From positions 1 to 64,000 of the forward strand of contig CADBUY010000012.1 in the NCBI GenBank assembly GCA_902797965.1: a stretch of 64,000 bases of DNA, in the 5' to 3' direction. The position numbers and the translations under genes were made by a program. The notes under the pieces are model-generated. The model was not told the DNA's origin. It made no database searches and saw nothing but the letters and a program-made list of their open reading frames with translations. Source of the stretch: an uncultured bacterium. GTDB taxonomy: Bacteria > Cyanobacteriota > Vampirovibrionia > Gastranaerophilales > Gastranaerophilaceae. This document shows positions 1 through 7,798 of the stretch, in pieces (positions within the stretch are counted from its first letter, which is position 1; the number at the start of each line of letters is the position of its first letter).

Positions 1-115
1 CATTAAACGTGCCTACGTTGTTTGCTTACGCAAACAAACTTCGCACTCTGCCGACAATCCGCTTTGCCTCCGAAACAAAGAGAAGAAGAAAATGAAGTTT
101 ATTAAATAAAATAAT
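1..115. repeat. Foldback repeat copy A (right end only, cut by window edge)
   Basis: Bases 1-61 carry the 70-bp insert seen again at 7837-7910 (inverted) and 62171-62240, with the central palindrome TTTGCTTACGCAAA and the arm gccgacaa at 50-57. It is followed by CTT and a GCCTCCGAAAC loop flanked by purine-rich sequence, which matches the terminal hairpin of the larger repeat at 7799-8292. The left part lies outside the window. No coding potential is supported. Confidence 0.75.
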
Positions 116-134
116 AAAGATTTCAGAATTATTT

Positions 135-158
135 ACATCAAAATATATAATCAGGTGC
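135..158. promoter_or_regulatory. Degenerate ACATCAA-N10 palindrome upstream of the LCP gene
   Basis: A perfect left half-site acatcaa (135-141) is followed after 10 nt by a weakly matching right half caggtgc (152-158). Spacing equals that of the better copies at 7755, 8300, 31102 and 35584. It lies about 90-110 nt upstream of the LCP start codon. Function is inferred only from recurrence. Confidence 0.35.
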
Positions 159-246
159 ATTATACCCAATTATATATTTTGTTTTGGTATTATATTTGAT
201 TTTAAAATATGCTTAAAATATAATCTAAATTAATGAGAGAAAATAA

Positions 247-1557
247 ATGAAACTGGCTAATAATTATCAACAAGAAGAATATAAAGCATTTTTAAATCAG
301 ATAAGAAAAGAAAGACAAGGTACTTCCAATTTTGCAAAAGTATTGTTTGCTTTTGTTCTTGCCGTTTTAATGGCAGTTATTGTAACTGTAATTATGGTTG
401 AAAATACTAATATTTTGAATAAAATTTCTGTAGAAAATGCCGATGCTTCAAATGGTTTCTTTAAATTTTCAAGAAAGAAAAAAGATTTTGTTGTTCCATT
501 TGCTCCAAGAAAACAAAACATCTTGATATTAGGCGTTGATTCTAATGGTGCAGGAACTGATATTTGGGAAGGAACACGTTCTGATACGATAATGATTGTT
601 AATGTTGATCCTAAAACAAAAACAATCAAAGCTGTTTCAGTTCCTCGTGACAGCAAAGTTTATCTTCCTGATAACCATGGAGTGGCCAAAATAAACTCAG
701 CTCACGCTCTTGGCGGAGTTAATCTTGTTAAAAAGACATTAAAAGAAACTTTTGGGATAAGAATTGATAAATATATTATCGTTCACGATGAAGCAGTTGA
801 AAAAATTGTTGATGCGTTGGGCGGTGTTCCTATTTATGTAGAAAAGCCAATGAAATATCATGATTGGGCGGGACATCTTCATATTGATTTAAATAAAGGA
901 AATACTGTTTTAAACGGGAAACAGGCTGTAGGATACTTAAGATATCGTAAAGACGGCTTGGGTGATATTGGAAGAACACAACGTCAGCAATGGTTTTTAA
1001 GAAGTCTGTTTGAAAAACTAAAATCAGTTGATACTCTTGCAAGAATTCCTGAAGTTTTGAATGTTTGTAAGACTTATATTAAAACAGATATGAGTTTTTA
1101 TGAATTATCACAGTATGCAGGTTTTGTAAAAGGTGTAGACGAAAATAAAATAGAAATAGCAACTCTTCCCGGTGCTCCGAACCAAAAGGGATATATCAGC
1201 TATTGGATTCTGGATCCTAAGAAAACTCAGGAAGTTATTGACAGAATGATTTATCGCGACAAACAAGAGTCGGATTATTCTACATTTAAAGCCGGAATAA
1301 TGTATTCACCACTAAAAGAAAATGAAGCAATGATTATTCAGGACAGATTAAAGGATTTGGGGTACGAAGTTAATATGCTGAAGATTACCCATCTTTCTCA
1401 CACTCGTTTTGTTGCTAATAAAAATCAGGTTTCCGTAGAATTTTATAACTGGCTTCAGAAAAAAATTCCTGAAATTAATAAAATCCAGTTTGTATATGAT
1501 CCGACTGAAAACTTCTCTGTGGGAAGTGATTTTACGATAGTTCTTGCAGAGGGTTAG
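247..1557 (+). CDS. LytR-CpsA-Psr (LCP) family cell-wall glycopolymer ligase
   Basis: LCP enzymes move glycopolymers from an undecaprenyl carrier onto peptidoglycan outside the membrane. The 436-residue protein has a short cytoplasmic N-terminus, one hydrophobic membrane segment at about residues 28-50, then an extracytoplasmic LCP domain (about 90-240) with the typical motifs ILGVDSN, GTRSDT and SVPRDS, which contain the Arg and Asp residues that bind the lipid pyrophosphate. The last about 100 residues (EAMIIQDRLKDLGY onward) look like a LytR C-terminal domain. The ATG is preceded by a gagag ribosome site. It stands alone next to repeat copy A. The family assignment is firm; the polymer it attaches is unknown, although the glycan island at 10766-20345 is an obvious candidate source. 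Confidence 0.9.
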   Translation: MKLANNYQQEEYKAFLNQIRKERQGTSNFAKVLFAFVLAVLMAVIVTVIMVENTNILNKISVENADASNGFFKFSRKKKDFVVPFAPRKQNILILGVDSNGAGTDIWEGTRSDTIMIVNVDPKTKTIKAVSVPRDSKVYLPDNHGVAKINSAHALGGVNLVKKTLKETFGIRIDKYIIVHDEAVEKIVDALGGVPIYVEKPMKYHDWAGHLHIDLNKGNTVLNGKQAVGYLRYRKDGLGDIGRTQRQQWFLRSLFEKLKSVDTLARIPEVLNVCKTYIKTDMSFYELSQYAGFVKGVDENKIEIATLPGAPNQKGYISYWILDPKKTQEVIDRMIYRDKQESDYSTFKAGIMYSPLKENEAMIIQDRLKDLGYEVNMLKITHLSHTRFVANKNQVSVEFYNWLQKKIPEINKIQFVYDPTENFSVGSDFTIVLAEG

Positions 1558-1630
1558 ATAAGATAAATATATAAAAGCATTGTCCACAGAGTTCAACCCC
1601 GCAGATTTAGTAATTTATATATTTAAAAAA

Positions 1631-1834
1631 TTATTCTTCAACTTCAGGTTCGCCGTTTAATAGCTTTAAGATTTCTACTACTTTTGGCATTTGACAATCA
1701 AATGTGTAGTGAGCCTGTTTAATAGAACATTCAGCACAATTCCCGTTAAGTTTGTAACATTCAATTGCTTGAGTAGTCCAGTTTTTGGTAATAGAAGTTG
1801 AAATTTCTGGTTCTCTGATAACCGTATTTAACAT
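1631..1834 (-). CDS. Small four-cysteine protein of unknown function
   Basis: About 67 residues. Four cysteines are arranged C-x6-C-x2-C-x9-C (CYKLNGNCAEC then FDC), which could bind a metal ion. There is no signal peptide or membrane segment and I do not recognise the family. Three in-frame starts exist: TTG at 1852, ATG at 1843 and ATG at 1834. The gggagag ribosome site is correctly spaced only for the ATG at 1834, so that one is chosen. It is transcribed away from the YD-repeat gene at 2021, with a 28-bp palindrome in the shared upstream region. It may be a DNA- or metal-responsive regulator, but that is speculation. Confidence 0.55.
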   Translation of the reverse strand: MLNTVIREPEISTSITKNWTTQAIECYKLNGNCAECSIKQAHYTFDCQMPKVVEILKLLNGEPEVEE

Positions 1835-1924
1835 CTTTTTCATCTCTCCCAAGTGATGAGGTCACACTATCCCTCACATATCAGAATAAAACTTAATCTT
1901 GAAGTTGACATCATTCAAAAAGAG

Positions 1925-1952
1925 GATTTTGTAAATTTTTTGTTACAAAATC
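1925..1952. promoter_or_regulatory. 28-bp palindrome in divergent intergenic region (contains TTGTTACAA)
   Basis: Perfect 10-bp arms gattttgtaa (1925-1934) and ttacaaaatc (1943-1952) with an 8-nt spacer. The nonamer TTGTTACAA at 1940-1948 recurs at 34582, 34660 and, inverted, 61678, always upstream of accessory or surface-type genes. It is placed as an operator between the divergent genes at 1834 and 2021. No regulator is identified. Confidence 0.45.
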
Positions 1953-2020
1953 ATAAAAAAATTAAAGTTTTTCTAAAAAATGCCGTAATACCAAATATTG
2001 AGTGATATAAAACGGAGAGT

Positions 2021-3454
2021 ATGTTTATGGGCGACAAAATACGTATTAATATTGAATCAGGTCAAGGTATTACTCAAGCTATACAAAAAAAGCTTGTTGA
2101 CGAAGGTGCTGAGAATAATAATGGAGTAGTAAGAACAAGTATATGGTCACAAGTTCAAGGTTTTTTTGCGACAGAAACACAAAGTGAGTCTGAAAATGAA
2201 ATAAGTATTTTACACCATAAAGATAGTAACGAAGAAGATAATATTGGAGATTTATGGCATACATTCGAACAATGGAAAATCCCCACCGAGGTTGATGATT
2301 ATATAGAAATAGCTCGTTCTACTTGGAATAAAATTTTGCAGTTAGTCGGTCTTGAACCCGAAGGAGATGATTCTCCGGCTTCTGAAACGGACGACCCAAC
2401 TCAAGCTCCTGTAACTAATCCTGGGGATGATTCCGATGTTCCGACCCAAGATCCGACTGCTCCCGAAACAGACGATTCAACTCCTACCCCCATAGTTAGT
2501 GAAAATGATCCAAATCCGCCTGTAGCAGATGAAAATCCTCCGGCAGATGCGTCACCGGCAAAAAATGAAAAAGTTAAAAATGATAAAAAACATCCGCAAG
2601 CAATGCCTGCACCGGTAATTGAAAAACCGAAAGAAATGACTGCAGAAGAAATACAAGCTTTGAATACTGCTGATGAATTAAAAGCAAGACAAACAATTAC
2701 AAATGAAGATGGTACAACTACGGAATATGATGAACAAGGACGTATTAAAAAAGTCCGTGATGCAAAAGGTAACGTGATTAAAGATATTGGACGAGGTGCT
2801 GATGGAAAAGTTACACAGGTTCTTGATGTAACAAAAGGAGACAGTGCAAATACTACAATTTCTGTATTACGAGATGCAGAAGGAAAAGTAATGCTACAAC
2901 AATACTTTGAGCATGATAAAAAAGACAATGTAACTATGTCAGTAACATTATATAACAATGAAATACGAGATTATTATGAATACGAATATGACAGAAAAGG
3001 CAGAAAAACCAAAGAAATTAAACGAGATAAAGACGGTAATGTAGTTGAATATACAACATATAAATACAGCCGAAAAGGTGTTGTACAAGAAATTACCTAC
3101 GATAAAGATGGAAAGGTTCAAAATCGTGATGAATACAAATATAATAAAAATGGATTTGTATCCAGTATTATAAGTACGGATTCCGAAGGTAAATATATAG
3201 GTCAAGATGATTATGAATATTACCAAAACGGTTATAAAAAACGTGAAATTTCAAGGAATTCAGAAGGCAAAGTATTTGAGTATATAGATTACGAATATGA
3301 TACGGAAGGAAATTGTACAAAAAAGGTTGTTAGAGATTCTGAAGGTAAGGTTAAACATTATCGTAAATATAATATAGATGATTCCGGACAAAGAACTTAC
3401 ATTAAATATGATTCGTCAGGAAAAGAACTTGATCGAGGTAAAGCAACAGACTAG
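2021..3454 (+). CDS. YD/RHS-like 26-residue repeat protein with Pro/Asp-rich linker
   Basis: 477 residues in three parts. An N-terminal domain of about 120 residues is of unknown fold. A low-complexity linker (about 120-210) is rich in Pro, Asp, Thr and Glu. The C-terminal half is built from at least five tandem units of 25-26 residues with the pattern YxY-x3-G-x10-DGKV, for example YEYDRKG then DKDGNVVEY, related to YD/RHS-type beta repeats. No signal peptide or membrane helix is visible, so the location is unclear. The ggag ribosome site sits 3 nt before the ATG at 2021 and 9 nt before a second in-frame ATG at 2027, which may be the true start. Such repeats usually bind glycans or form structural beta sheets; the role here is unknown. 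A clear terminator follows. Confidence 0.8.
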   Translation: MFMGDKIRINIESGQGITQAIQKKLVDEGAENNNGVVRTSIWSQVQGFFATETQSESENEISILHHKDSNEEDNIGDLWHTFEQWKIPTEVDDYIEIARSTWNKILQLVGLEPEGDDSPASETDDPTQAPVTNPGDDSDVPTQDPTAPETDDSTPTPIVSENDPNPPVADENPPADASPAKNEKVKNDKKHPQAMPAPVIEKPKEMTAEEIQALNTADELKARQTITNEDGTTTEYDEQGRIKKVRDAKGNVIKDIGRGADGKVTQVLDVTKGDSANTTISVLRDAEGKVMLQQYFEHDKKDNVTMSVTLYNNEIRDYYEYEYDRKGRKTKEIKRDKDGNVVEYTTYKYSRKGVVQEITYDKDGKVQNRDEYKYNKNGFVSSIISTDSEGKYIGQDDYEYYQNGYKKREISRNSEGKVFEYIDYEYDTEGNCTKKVVRDSEGKVKHYRKYNIDDSGQRTYIKYDSSGKELDRGKATD

Positions 3455-3476
3455 CTTTTATGTGTGAAGTGTATAA

Positions 3477-3516
3477 AAAGACAATCAACCGAATATTGAT
3501 TGTTTGTCTTTTTTTA
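3477..3516 (+). terminator. Intrinsic terminator after YD-repeat gene
   Basis: Inverted repeat agacaatca / tgattgtttgtct followed by a run of seven T, 23 nt after the stop codon. Confidence 0.8.
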
Positions 3517-3529
3517 TGTAAGTGATTTT

Positions 3530-3600
3530 TTCCCCCCTTATATTTCCCCCTTTATATTTACCCCACCCTGTTTACATTTACCCCTGTTCGGGGTATTATC
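3530..3600. repeat. TTACCCC-rich tract upstream of pheS
   Basis: Pyrimidine-rich DNA with repeated ccccc-ttatatt and attTACCCC units ending in the small hairpin cccctgttcgggg. The complementary motif GGGGTAAA is repeated just after pheS (4659-4692), and more copies occur at 35500-35540 and 37340-37370. Confidence 0.5.
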
Positions 3601-3624
3601 AAGGGTAAGGGAGAAAATAAAAAC

Positions 3625-4659
3625 ATGAAAGCACAATTAGAAAATATTTATAACTCAGCAAAATCAGACATTTCAAAAGCCGTTTCTATTGCGGAAATTG
3701 ATGACATAAGACTTAAATATTTAAGCAGAAAAGGTGAATTTAATTCAATCAAAAAAGGACTTAAAGATTTATCTGATGAAGAAAAAAGAACTGTTGGCGC
3801 ATTTGCCAATCAAATAACAGAAGAATTGGAAAATCTTTTGAAAGAAAAACATGATGCTTTCTACCAAAAAGAAATGAATGAGAGATTGCAGAAAGACAGA
3901 ATTGATATAACTTTGAGTGGGAAATATGTTCCACAGGGAAAAGTTCATCCGCTTACATCAACAACCGATGAGATTGTATCAATATTTCAGAATTTAGGTT
4001 TTTCTGTTGTTGCACCAGAATTATCTCCCGAAGTTGAAACTGAATACTATAACTTTGATATGTTGAATGTTCCGAAAGATCACCCTGCTCGTGACGTTCA
4101 GGACACGTTCTATGTAAAAGACTTTGCAGGCGTTGTTTTAAGAAGCCAAACTTCAGGCGCTCAAATCCATGTTATGGAAAATCAAAAACCGCCGATTAAA
4201 GTTATTGCCCCGGGCAGAGTTTACAGAAATGAAAATATAAACGCAAGAAAAAATAACTTCTTCCACCAAATTGAGGGTTTATATGTGGATAAAAACATTA
4301 CATTTGGTGATTTAAAAGGTGTTTTAAACGAGTTTATCAGACTATATTTTGGTTCTGCTCGTCCTACAAGATTCAGAAGCAGCTTCTTCCCATTCACTGA
4401 ACCATCAGCAGAAGTTGATGTTCAATGTATTATGTGTCAGGGTAAAGGATGTCGTACTTGTTCCGGAACAGGCTGGCTGGAAGTTCTTGGTTGCGGTATG
4501 GTTGATACAAATGTATTAAAAGGTGTTGGCATTGACCCTGATGTATATACAGGTTTTGCATTCGGTATGGGAGTTGAAAGACTTGCTATGCTTAAATATG
4601 CGATTGATGACATCAGATTGTTCTTTAATAACGACAAGAGATTTTTAGAACAATTCTAG
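3625..4659 (+). CDS. pheS: Phenylalanyl-tRNA synthetase alpha subunit
   Basis: Catalytic alpha subunit of the alpha2-beta2 class II enzyme that charges tRNA-Phe with phenylalanine. 344 residues is the normal bacterial length. An N-terminal coiled-coil of about 90 residues is followed by the class II core: the motif 2 region (RVYRNENINARKNNFFHQIEG), FTEPSAEVDVQC, the Cys-rich insert CQGKGCRTCSGTGW, and motif 3 (GFAFGMGVERLAMLKY). The start ATG follows a gggag site. pheT is not in the window, so the subunits are encoded apart, unlike in most bacteria. The gene is bracketed by TTACCCC repeats upstream and GGGGTAAA repeats downstream. Confidence 0.97.
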   Translation: MKAQLENIYNSAKSDISKAVSIAEIDDIRLKYLSRKGEFNSIKKGLKDLSDEEKRTVGAFANQITEELENLLKEKHDAFYQKEMNERLQKDRIDITLSGKYVPQGKVHPLTSTTDEIVSIFQNLGFSVVAPELSPEVETEYYNFDMLNVPKDHPARDVQDTFYVKDFAGVVLRSQTSGAQIHVMENQKPPIKVIAPGRVYRNENINARKNNFFHQIEGLYVDKNITFGDLKGVLNEFIRLYFGSARPTRFRSSFFPFTEPSAEVDVQCIMCQGKGCRTCSGTGWLEVLGCGMVDTNVLKGVGIDPDVYTGFAFGMGVERLAMLKYAIDDIRLFFNNDKRFLEQF

Positions 4660-4692
4660 GGATAAAGGGGTAAATGGGTAAAGGGGTAAATT
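4659..4692. repeat. GGGGTAAA tandem units after pheS
   Basis: Three GGG(G)TAAA units directly after the pheS stop codon. They are the reverse complement of the TTACCCC units upstream of the gene, so the transcript ends could base-pair. Confidence 0.5.
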
Positions 4693-4772
4693 TAATATAT
4701 ACTCCTTGTGAACTTGTTAGCCATTTTGTATTGCCATATTTTGGTGAGGTTTTATGCTGATAGCATTATATA

Positions 4773-4781
4773 TGCTATAAT
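4773..4781 (+). promoter_or_regulatory. Extended -10 (TGC TATAAT), 6 nt before ATG: leaderless promoter
   Basis: TGC-TATAAT at 4773-4781 is followed by six bases and the ATG at 4788. No ribosome site can fit. Transcription would begin at or beside the start codon. Confidence 0.65.
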
Positions 4782-4787
4782 CTTTGT

Positions 4788-5261
4788 ATGAAAAAAGTTG
4801 CAATCCTATATAGAGAACATTCGCCGATAATTGATGCAATAAAGTATCAGTTGGCGGATTATGTTGTCGATAGTATGACAGAGCTTTTAGGCATGGGTGG
4901 GTATGATTTGGTTGTTAATCTTGGCAGTAATTATGATGGAGAGGCACTTGCTTGTCACCACGCGTTGCTTCCGGCTTTTAATTCAGAAGAACCTGTTAAA
5001 GATGCAATTCTAGCAGGAGTAAAAGTTACCGGAATAACAATTTATTATACAAAATCCAAAAAAATTATTGCCCAGTATCCTGTTTTTATAAATAACAATA
5101 CACATTATGACGAATTAGTGCAGGAACTTGATTATATTGAACAAACGCTTTTTCCGCTAGTTATTCAAAAGGTTTTAAACAATGAGCCTTTTGAGGTTCG
5201 AGCTTTGCTGAATAAAAGTTGCAGCGGGAATTGTGGAGGATGCAGCGGATGCAGTCACTAA
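4788..5261 (+). CDS. Degenerate formyltransferase (PurN-like) with Cys-rich tail
   Basis: 157 residues. The middle (HALLPAFN, then AGVKVTGITIYYT and KIIAQYPVF) matches the C-terminal half of glycinamide ribonucleotide formyltransferase, which adds a formyl group to GAR in purine synthesis. The usual Asn-x-His site reads ACH, so Asn is lost, and the catalytic Asp loop between TVHFV and GPIIAQ is deleted. The N-terminal fold is shortened to about 55 residues. The protein ends in CSGNCGGCSGCSH, a likely metal-binding tail. Catalysis as PurN is therefore unlikely. The next gene, a PurD-like ATP-grasp relative, starts inside this tail, which also carries its ribosome site, so the two are translationally coupled. 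The leaderless start is set by the -10 box at 4776. Confidence 0.7.
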   Translation: MKKVAILYREHSPIIDAIKYQLADYVVDSMTELLGMGGYDLVVNLGSNYDGEALACHHALLPAFNSEEPVKDAILAGVKVTGITIYYTKSKKIIAQYPVFINNNTHYDELVQELDYIEQTLFPLVIQKVLNNEPFEVRALLNKSCSGNCGGCSGCSH

Positions 5262-6064
5262 ACGTTTTAATAGTTACGCAAAAAAAGAGTAAGTATGTTG
5301 ATACTTTCAGACAGTCTGGGTATTTGAATAAACTGTATTCGACTTCAAAGGAAGAGGTTGATGTTGTAATTTCTTTAAACTTTAATACTTTTAAAGAGCT
5401 TGCTCAAAAATGTAGGGCTTTGCAGATTGATGTTGTTCTGGTTGAGGAAGAAAAGTGGGTAATGGAGGGGATTGCAAACGTAATGAAAAAGAATTACGTT
5501 AACTGTTTCGCCCCGACAACCGACTGGACCAATTTAGGATTATCACATAAGTATGCAAGAACTTTGCTACAAAAATATAATATTGATGTTCCGCCGGTTA
5601 TTAATTTGCCTGAAGCATTCCCGATTTTGGTTAAAGGTGATGGGGTTTTGAAAATAGCAAATTCTTTGCAGGATATAATTAGTATAAAAGAAGGTATATT
5701 TAAAACTTCTCCTGAGATATCAAAAACCGTATTTTTAGAAGAATATTTGCATGGCGAAAAGCAAGTTGTTATTTCTGTTTTTGACGGAAAACATCTTTTA
5801 ACATTCCCAAACGATAATATAAACAGAGAACTTTTGAAAGATTATTCAAAAAAACTGGAAGCTATGTTTCTTGAAGAAAAGGCTAATTTTGTTGGGTTTA
5901 TAAATTCTGAATTGATTGAAAATAACGGAATTTTGTATAATACAGGGTTTAAATTTAATTTTATAATGCCTGATTTGAGCAAAAATATTGCACCAAAACC
6001 AAGTGACATTTTGTATGTCTGCCTTTCTGCGATTTATCAAAAATTGAATGAAATAGAATTATGA
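5249..6064 (+). CDS. Divergent PurD-like (GAR synthetase / ATP-grasp) protein
   Basis: About 271 residues. The order of segments recalls phosphoribosylamine-glycine ligase: an N-terminal nucleotide-fold strand (LNVLIVTQKKS), IDVVLVEEEKWVMEGI in place of the PurD LTVVGPE...GI strand, then TNLGLSHKYARTLL-KYNIDVPP (PurD LExSKxfaK...gIPTA) and an ATP-grasp-like FLEEYLHGEKQVVISVFDG. It is much shorter than PurD (about 420 residues), and the C-terminal catalytic part is reduced. The start is the ATG at 5249, 9 nt after GGAGG, overlapping the preceding stop by 13 nt. PurD makes the substrate of PurN, so an operon of two eroded relatives suggests a shared derived role rather than housekeeping purine synthesis. 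Confidence 0.6.
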   Translation: MQSLNVLIVTQKKSKYVDTFRQSGYLNKLYSTSKEEVDVVISLNFNTFKELAQKCRALQIDVVLVEEEKWVMEGIANVMKKNYVNCFAPTTDWTNLGLSHKYARTLLQKYNIDVPPVINLPEAFPILVKGDGVLKIANSLQDIISIKEGIFKTSPEISKTVFLEEYLHGEKQVVISVFDGKHLLTFPNDNINRELLKDYSKKLEAMFLEEKANFVGFINSELIENNGILYNTGFKFNFIMPDLSKNIAPKPSDILYVCLSAIYQKLNEIEL

Positions 6065-6436
6065 TACATTAATAAATCGCCAAAATTCTTTAAAAAAGCC
6101 TTTTATACCTTTAGCCCAAGGAGTTGCTATACCTTTATAATAATCTTCATAATCTGCAATTATGTTTCTTGGTAACTCTTTTCCTGCACAAAGGGTCTCA
6201 GCTATGAATTCCAGATAATCATTTTGTTCTTCTTTGTATTCAAAATCGTGATACCTCAAATCTTCATCAGCTTCATAGTGAACGAGTGCGTGGTATGCAC
6301 ATTCAATATTTTTATCCCTTGAATCGGGAAAAAGTTTTAGAGCTTCACGCACACAACGGCGTTCAGTAAGCACAGAATAAATTAATCTGCCTACGAATTT
6401 TCTATTGTTAAGTTCTTCGGAATATTGTTGGCTCAT
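6059..6436 (-). CDS. Conserved-looking helical protein of unknown function
   Basis: About 125 residues, charged and mainly helical, with the stretch NRKFVGRLIYSVLTERRCVREAL followed by many Asp, Glu and Tyr residues. No signal peptide or membrane segment. ATG at 6436 is chosen because it lies one base after the stop codon of the upstream lipoprotein gene; the longer TTG start would overlap that gene. It forms a two-gene operon with the lipoprotein. Its 3' end overlaps the PurD-like gene by 6 nt in convergent orientation. No family recognised. Confidence 0.7.
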   Translation of the reverse strand: MSQQYSEELNNRKFVGRLIYSVLTERRCVREALKLFPDSRDKNIECAYHALVHYEADEDLRYHDFEYKEEQNDYLEFIAETLCAGKELPRNIIADYEDYYKGIATPWAKGIKGFFKEFWRFINVS

Positions 6437-6437
6437 T

Positions 6438-6683
6438 TTAGTACGGATCGACAATTTTTATATCAAAATCAAGGCTCTTTGGACCAAAATTCGCTTCATA
6501 TTTTAGTTTTGGTCCATCAGAAATATCAATTCTGTTAGGGTCAGACGGTTCTTGTTGTTCCAAGTAACTTGCAAATCGGCGTTTTGACTGTATAAGATTT
6601 GGCTTATTTGTATTTTGCTTACATGCAGTTGTGCAAACACATACAAACATTAGCAGAATTATGAATGACAAAATTTTTTTCAT
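6438..6683 (-). CDS. Small lipoprotein
   Basis: About 81 residues. It begins MKKILSFIILLMFV with a hydrophobic signal peptide and a lipobox ending TTAC, so it should be lipidated on Cys and anchored in a membrane. The mature part is short, polar and without a recognised domain. The ATG at 6683 has GAGG 8 nt upstream; an upstream in-frame ATG overlaps that ribosome site and is rejected. The gene at 6436 starts one base after its stop, so the two are co-transcribed. Confidence 0.75.
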   Translation of the reverse strand: MKKILSFIILLMFVCVCTTACKQNTNKPNLIQSKRRFASYLEQQEPSDPNRIDISDGPKLKYEANFGPKSLDFDIKIVDPY

Positions 6684-6752
6684 ACAACAAAACCTCATCT
6701 GTTAACATTATAACAAATTTTGAATATTTTTAATCATGCTTATGAATTATAT

Positions 6753-7700
6753 TTATTTTATCAGGCAGGCAGAAAAATGATTTTGTTCTTTTTCTCTAAG
6801 TTGAGGTATTTGTTGTGTGCAAATGTTTGAGTTACAGAAATCGCATCTCGGATGGAATTTGCAGCCTGTAATATGTTCCTGAATGCTTGGAGGTGAGCCT
6901 TCAATCGTTTTCAGTTTAAGCAATTGATTTCTTGTTGGGAGTGAATTAATCAGAGCATTTGAATACGGATGAAGCGGTTTTTTGAAGAAAATATTTGATG
7001 GAGCTTCTTCTACAATATGACCTGAATACATTACTGAAATGTAATCTGCGTAGTTGCTTACAAGAGCTAAGTCGTGCGAAATTAATAAAATAGTTGTTCC
7101 GTAATCTTTTTTTATTTCGCTAATCAGCTCCATTATTTGTTTTTGAATAGTAACATCTAAAGCAGTTGTAGGCTCGTCTGCAATAATAAGTTCTGCATTA
7201 GTTGCAAGCGCCATTGCAATTATAATTCTTTGTTTCATCCCGCCTGAAAATTCGTGCGGGTAAAAATCCATTTTACACTCAATATTTGGTATTTTTACCA
7301 AATCCAAAACTTCTCTTGCTTTTCTTCTTGCCTGATGATGAGAAACTTTTGAGTGTGAACGAATGGATTCTATTAGTTGATTTCCGACTGTATATAGAGG
7401 GTTTAGTGAAGTCATAGGGTCTTGCGGAATAAGTGCAATTTTATTCCCTCTGAGTTCTCGCATTTGTTTTTCTTTGTAGTACAAAAGGTTATCGTTATTA
7501 AAAATAATCTCTCCGCTTTTAATTGATGCTGACTTTGGAAGCAAACGCATAACAGACATTGCAGTCATAGTTTTTCCGCATCCGGATTCACCGACAAGGG
7601 CGTGCATAGAACCTTTTTTCAAGTTCAAGTTAATATCATACAAAGCTTGATATTCACCAAAAAACAGATTAAGATTTTTTATATTTAAAATAGTTTCCAT
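6753..7700 (-). CDS. Oligopeptide/dipeptide ABC transporter ATP-binding protein (OppD/DppD type)
   Basis: About 315 residues. ABC ATPase with Walker A GESGCGKT, Q-loop PQDPMTSLNP, signature FSGGMKQR, Walker B LIIADEP and H-loop SHD, followed by the oligopeptide-family C-terminal extension with clustered cysteines (GCKFHPRCDFC...ICTQQIP). It would power peptide or nickel import through a membrane complex, but no permease, binding protein or OppF partner is nearby, so it is an orphan subunit here. ATG at 7700 is preceded by a TGA-TAATAT-like -10 box 5 nt upstream and no ribosome site, suggesting a leaderless mRNA. Longer in-frame starts lie upstream. An ACATCAA-N10-TTGATGT palindrome is at 7755-7778. 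Confidence 0.9.
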   Translation of the reverse strand: METILNIKNLNLFFGEYQALYDINLNLKKGSMHALVGESGCGKTMTAMSVMRLLPKSASIKSGEIIFNNDNLLYYKEKQMRELRGNKIALIPQDPMTSLNPLYTVGNQLIESIRSHSKVSHHQARRKAREVLDLVKIPNIECKMDFYPHEFSGGMKQRIIIAMALATNAELIIADEPTTALDVTIQKQIMELISEIKKDYGTTILLISHDLALVSNYADYISVMYSGHIVEEAPSNIFFKKPLHPYSNALINSLPTRNQLLKLKTIEGSPPSIQEHITGCKFHPRCDFCNSNICTQQIPQLREKEQNHFSACLIK

Positions 7701-7705
7701 ATTAA

Positions 7706-7714
7706 ATATTATCA
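7706..7714 (-). promoter_or_regulatory. Candidate -10 for leaderless oppD-like gene
   Basis: On the minus strand TGA-TAATAT ends 5 nt before the ATG (GATAAT would give 7 nt). No Shine-Dalgarno sequence is present. Confidence 0.45.
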
Positions 7715-7754
7715 TTTTATTTATTTTTCTCGTCAATAGGTAATATGATTTAAC

Positions 7755-7778
7755 ACATCAAAATGTATAATTTGATGT
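7755..7778. promoter_or_regulatory. 24-bp palindrome ACATCAA-N10-TTGATGT
   Basis: Perfect arms, extended to acacatcaaa / tttgatgtgt (7753-7780). It lies between the oppD-like gene and repeat copy B; a second copy lies on the other side of the repeat at 8300. Confidence 0.6.
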
Positions 7779-7798
7779 GTTAATAATCTTGGATATAT

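Noticed and set aside
1575-1605. tRNA-like GTTCAA segment
   Set aside because: No acceptor or anticodon stems can be built around it. No tRNA gene was recognised by eye in any gap of the window.
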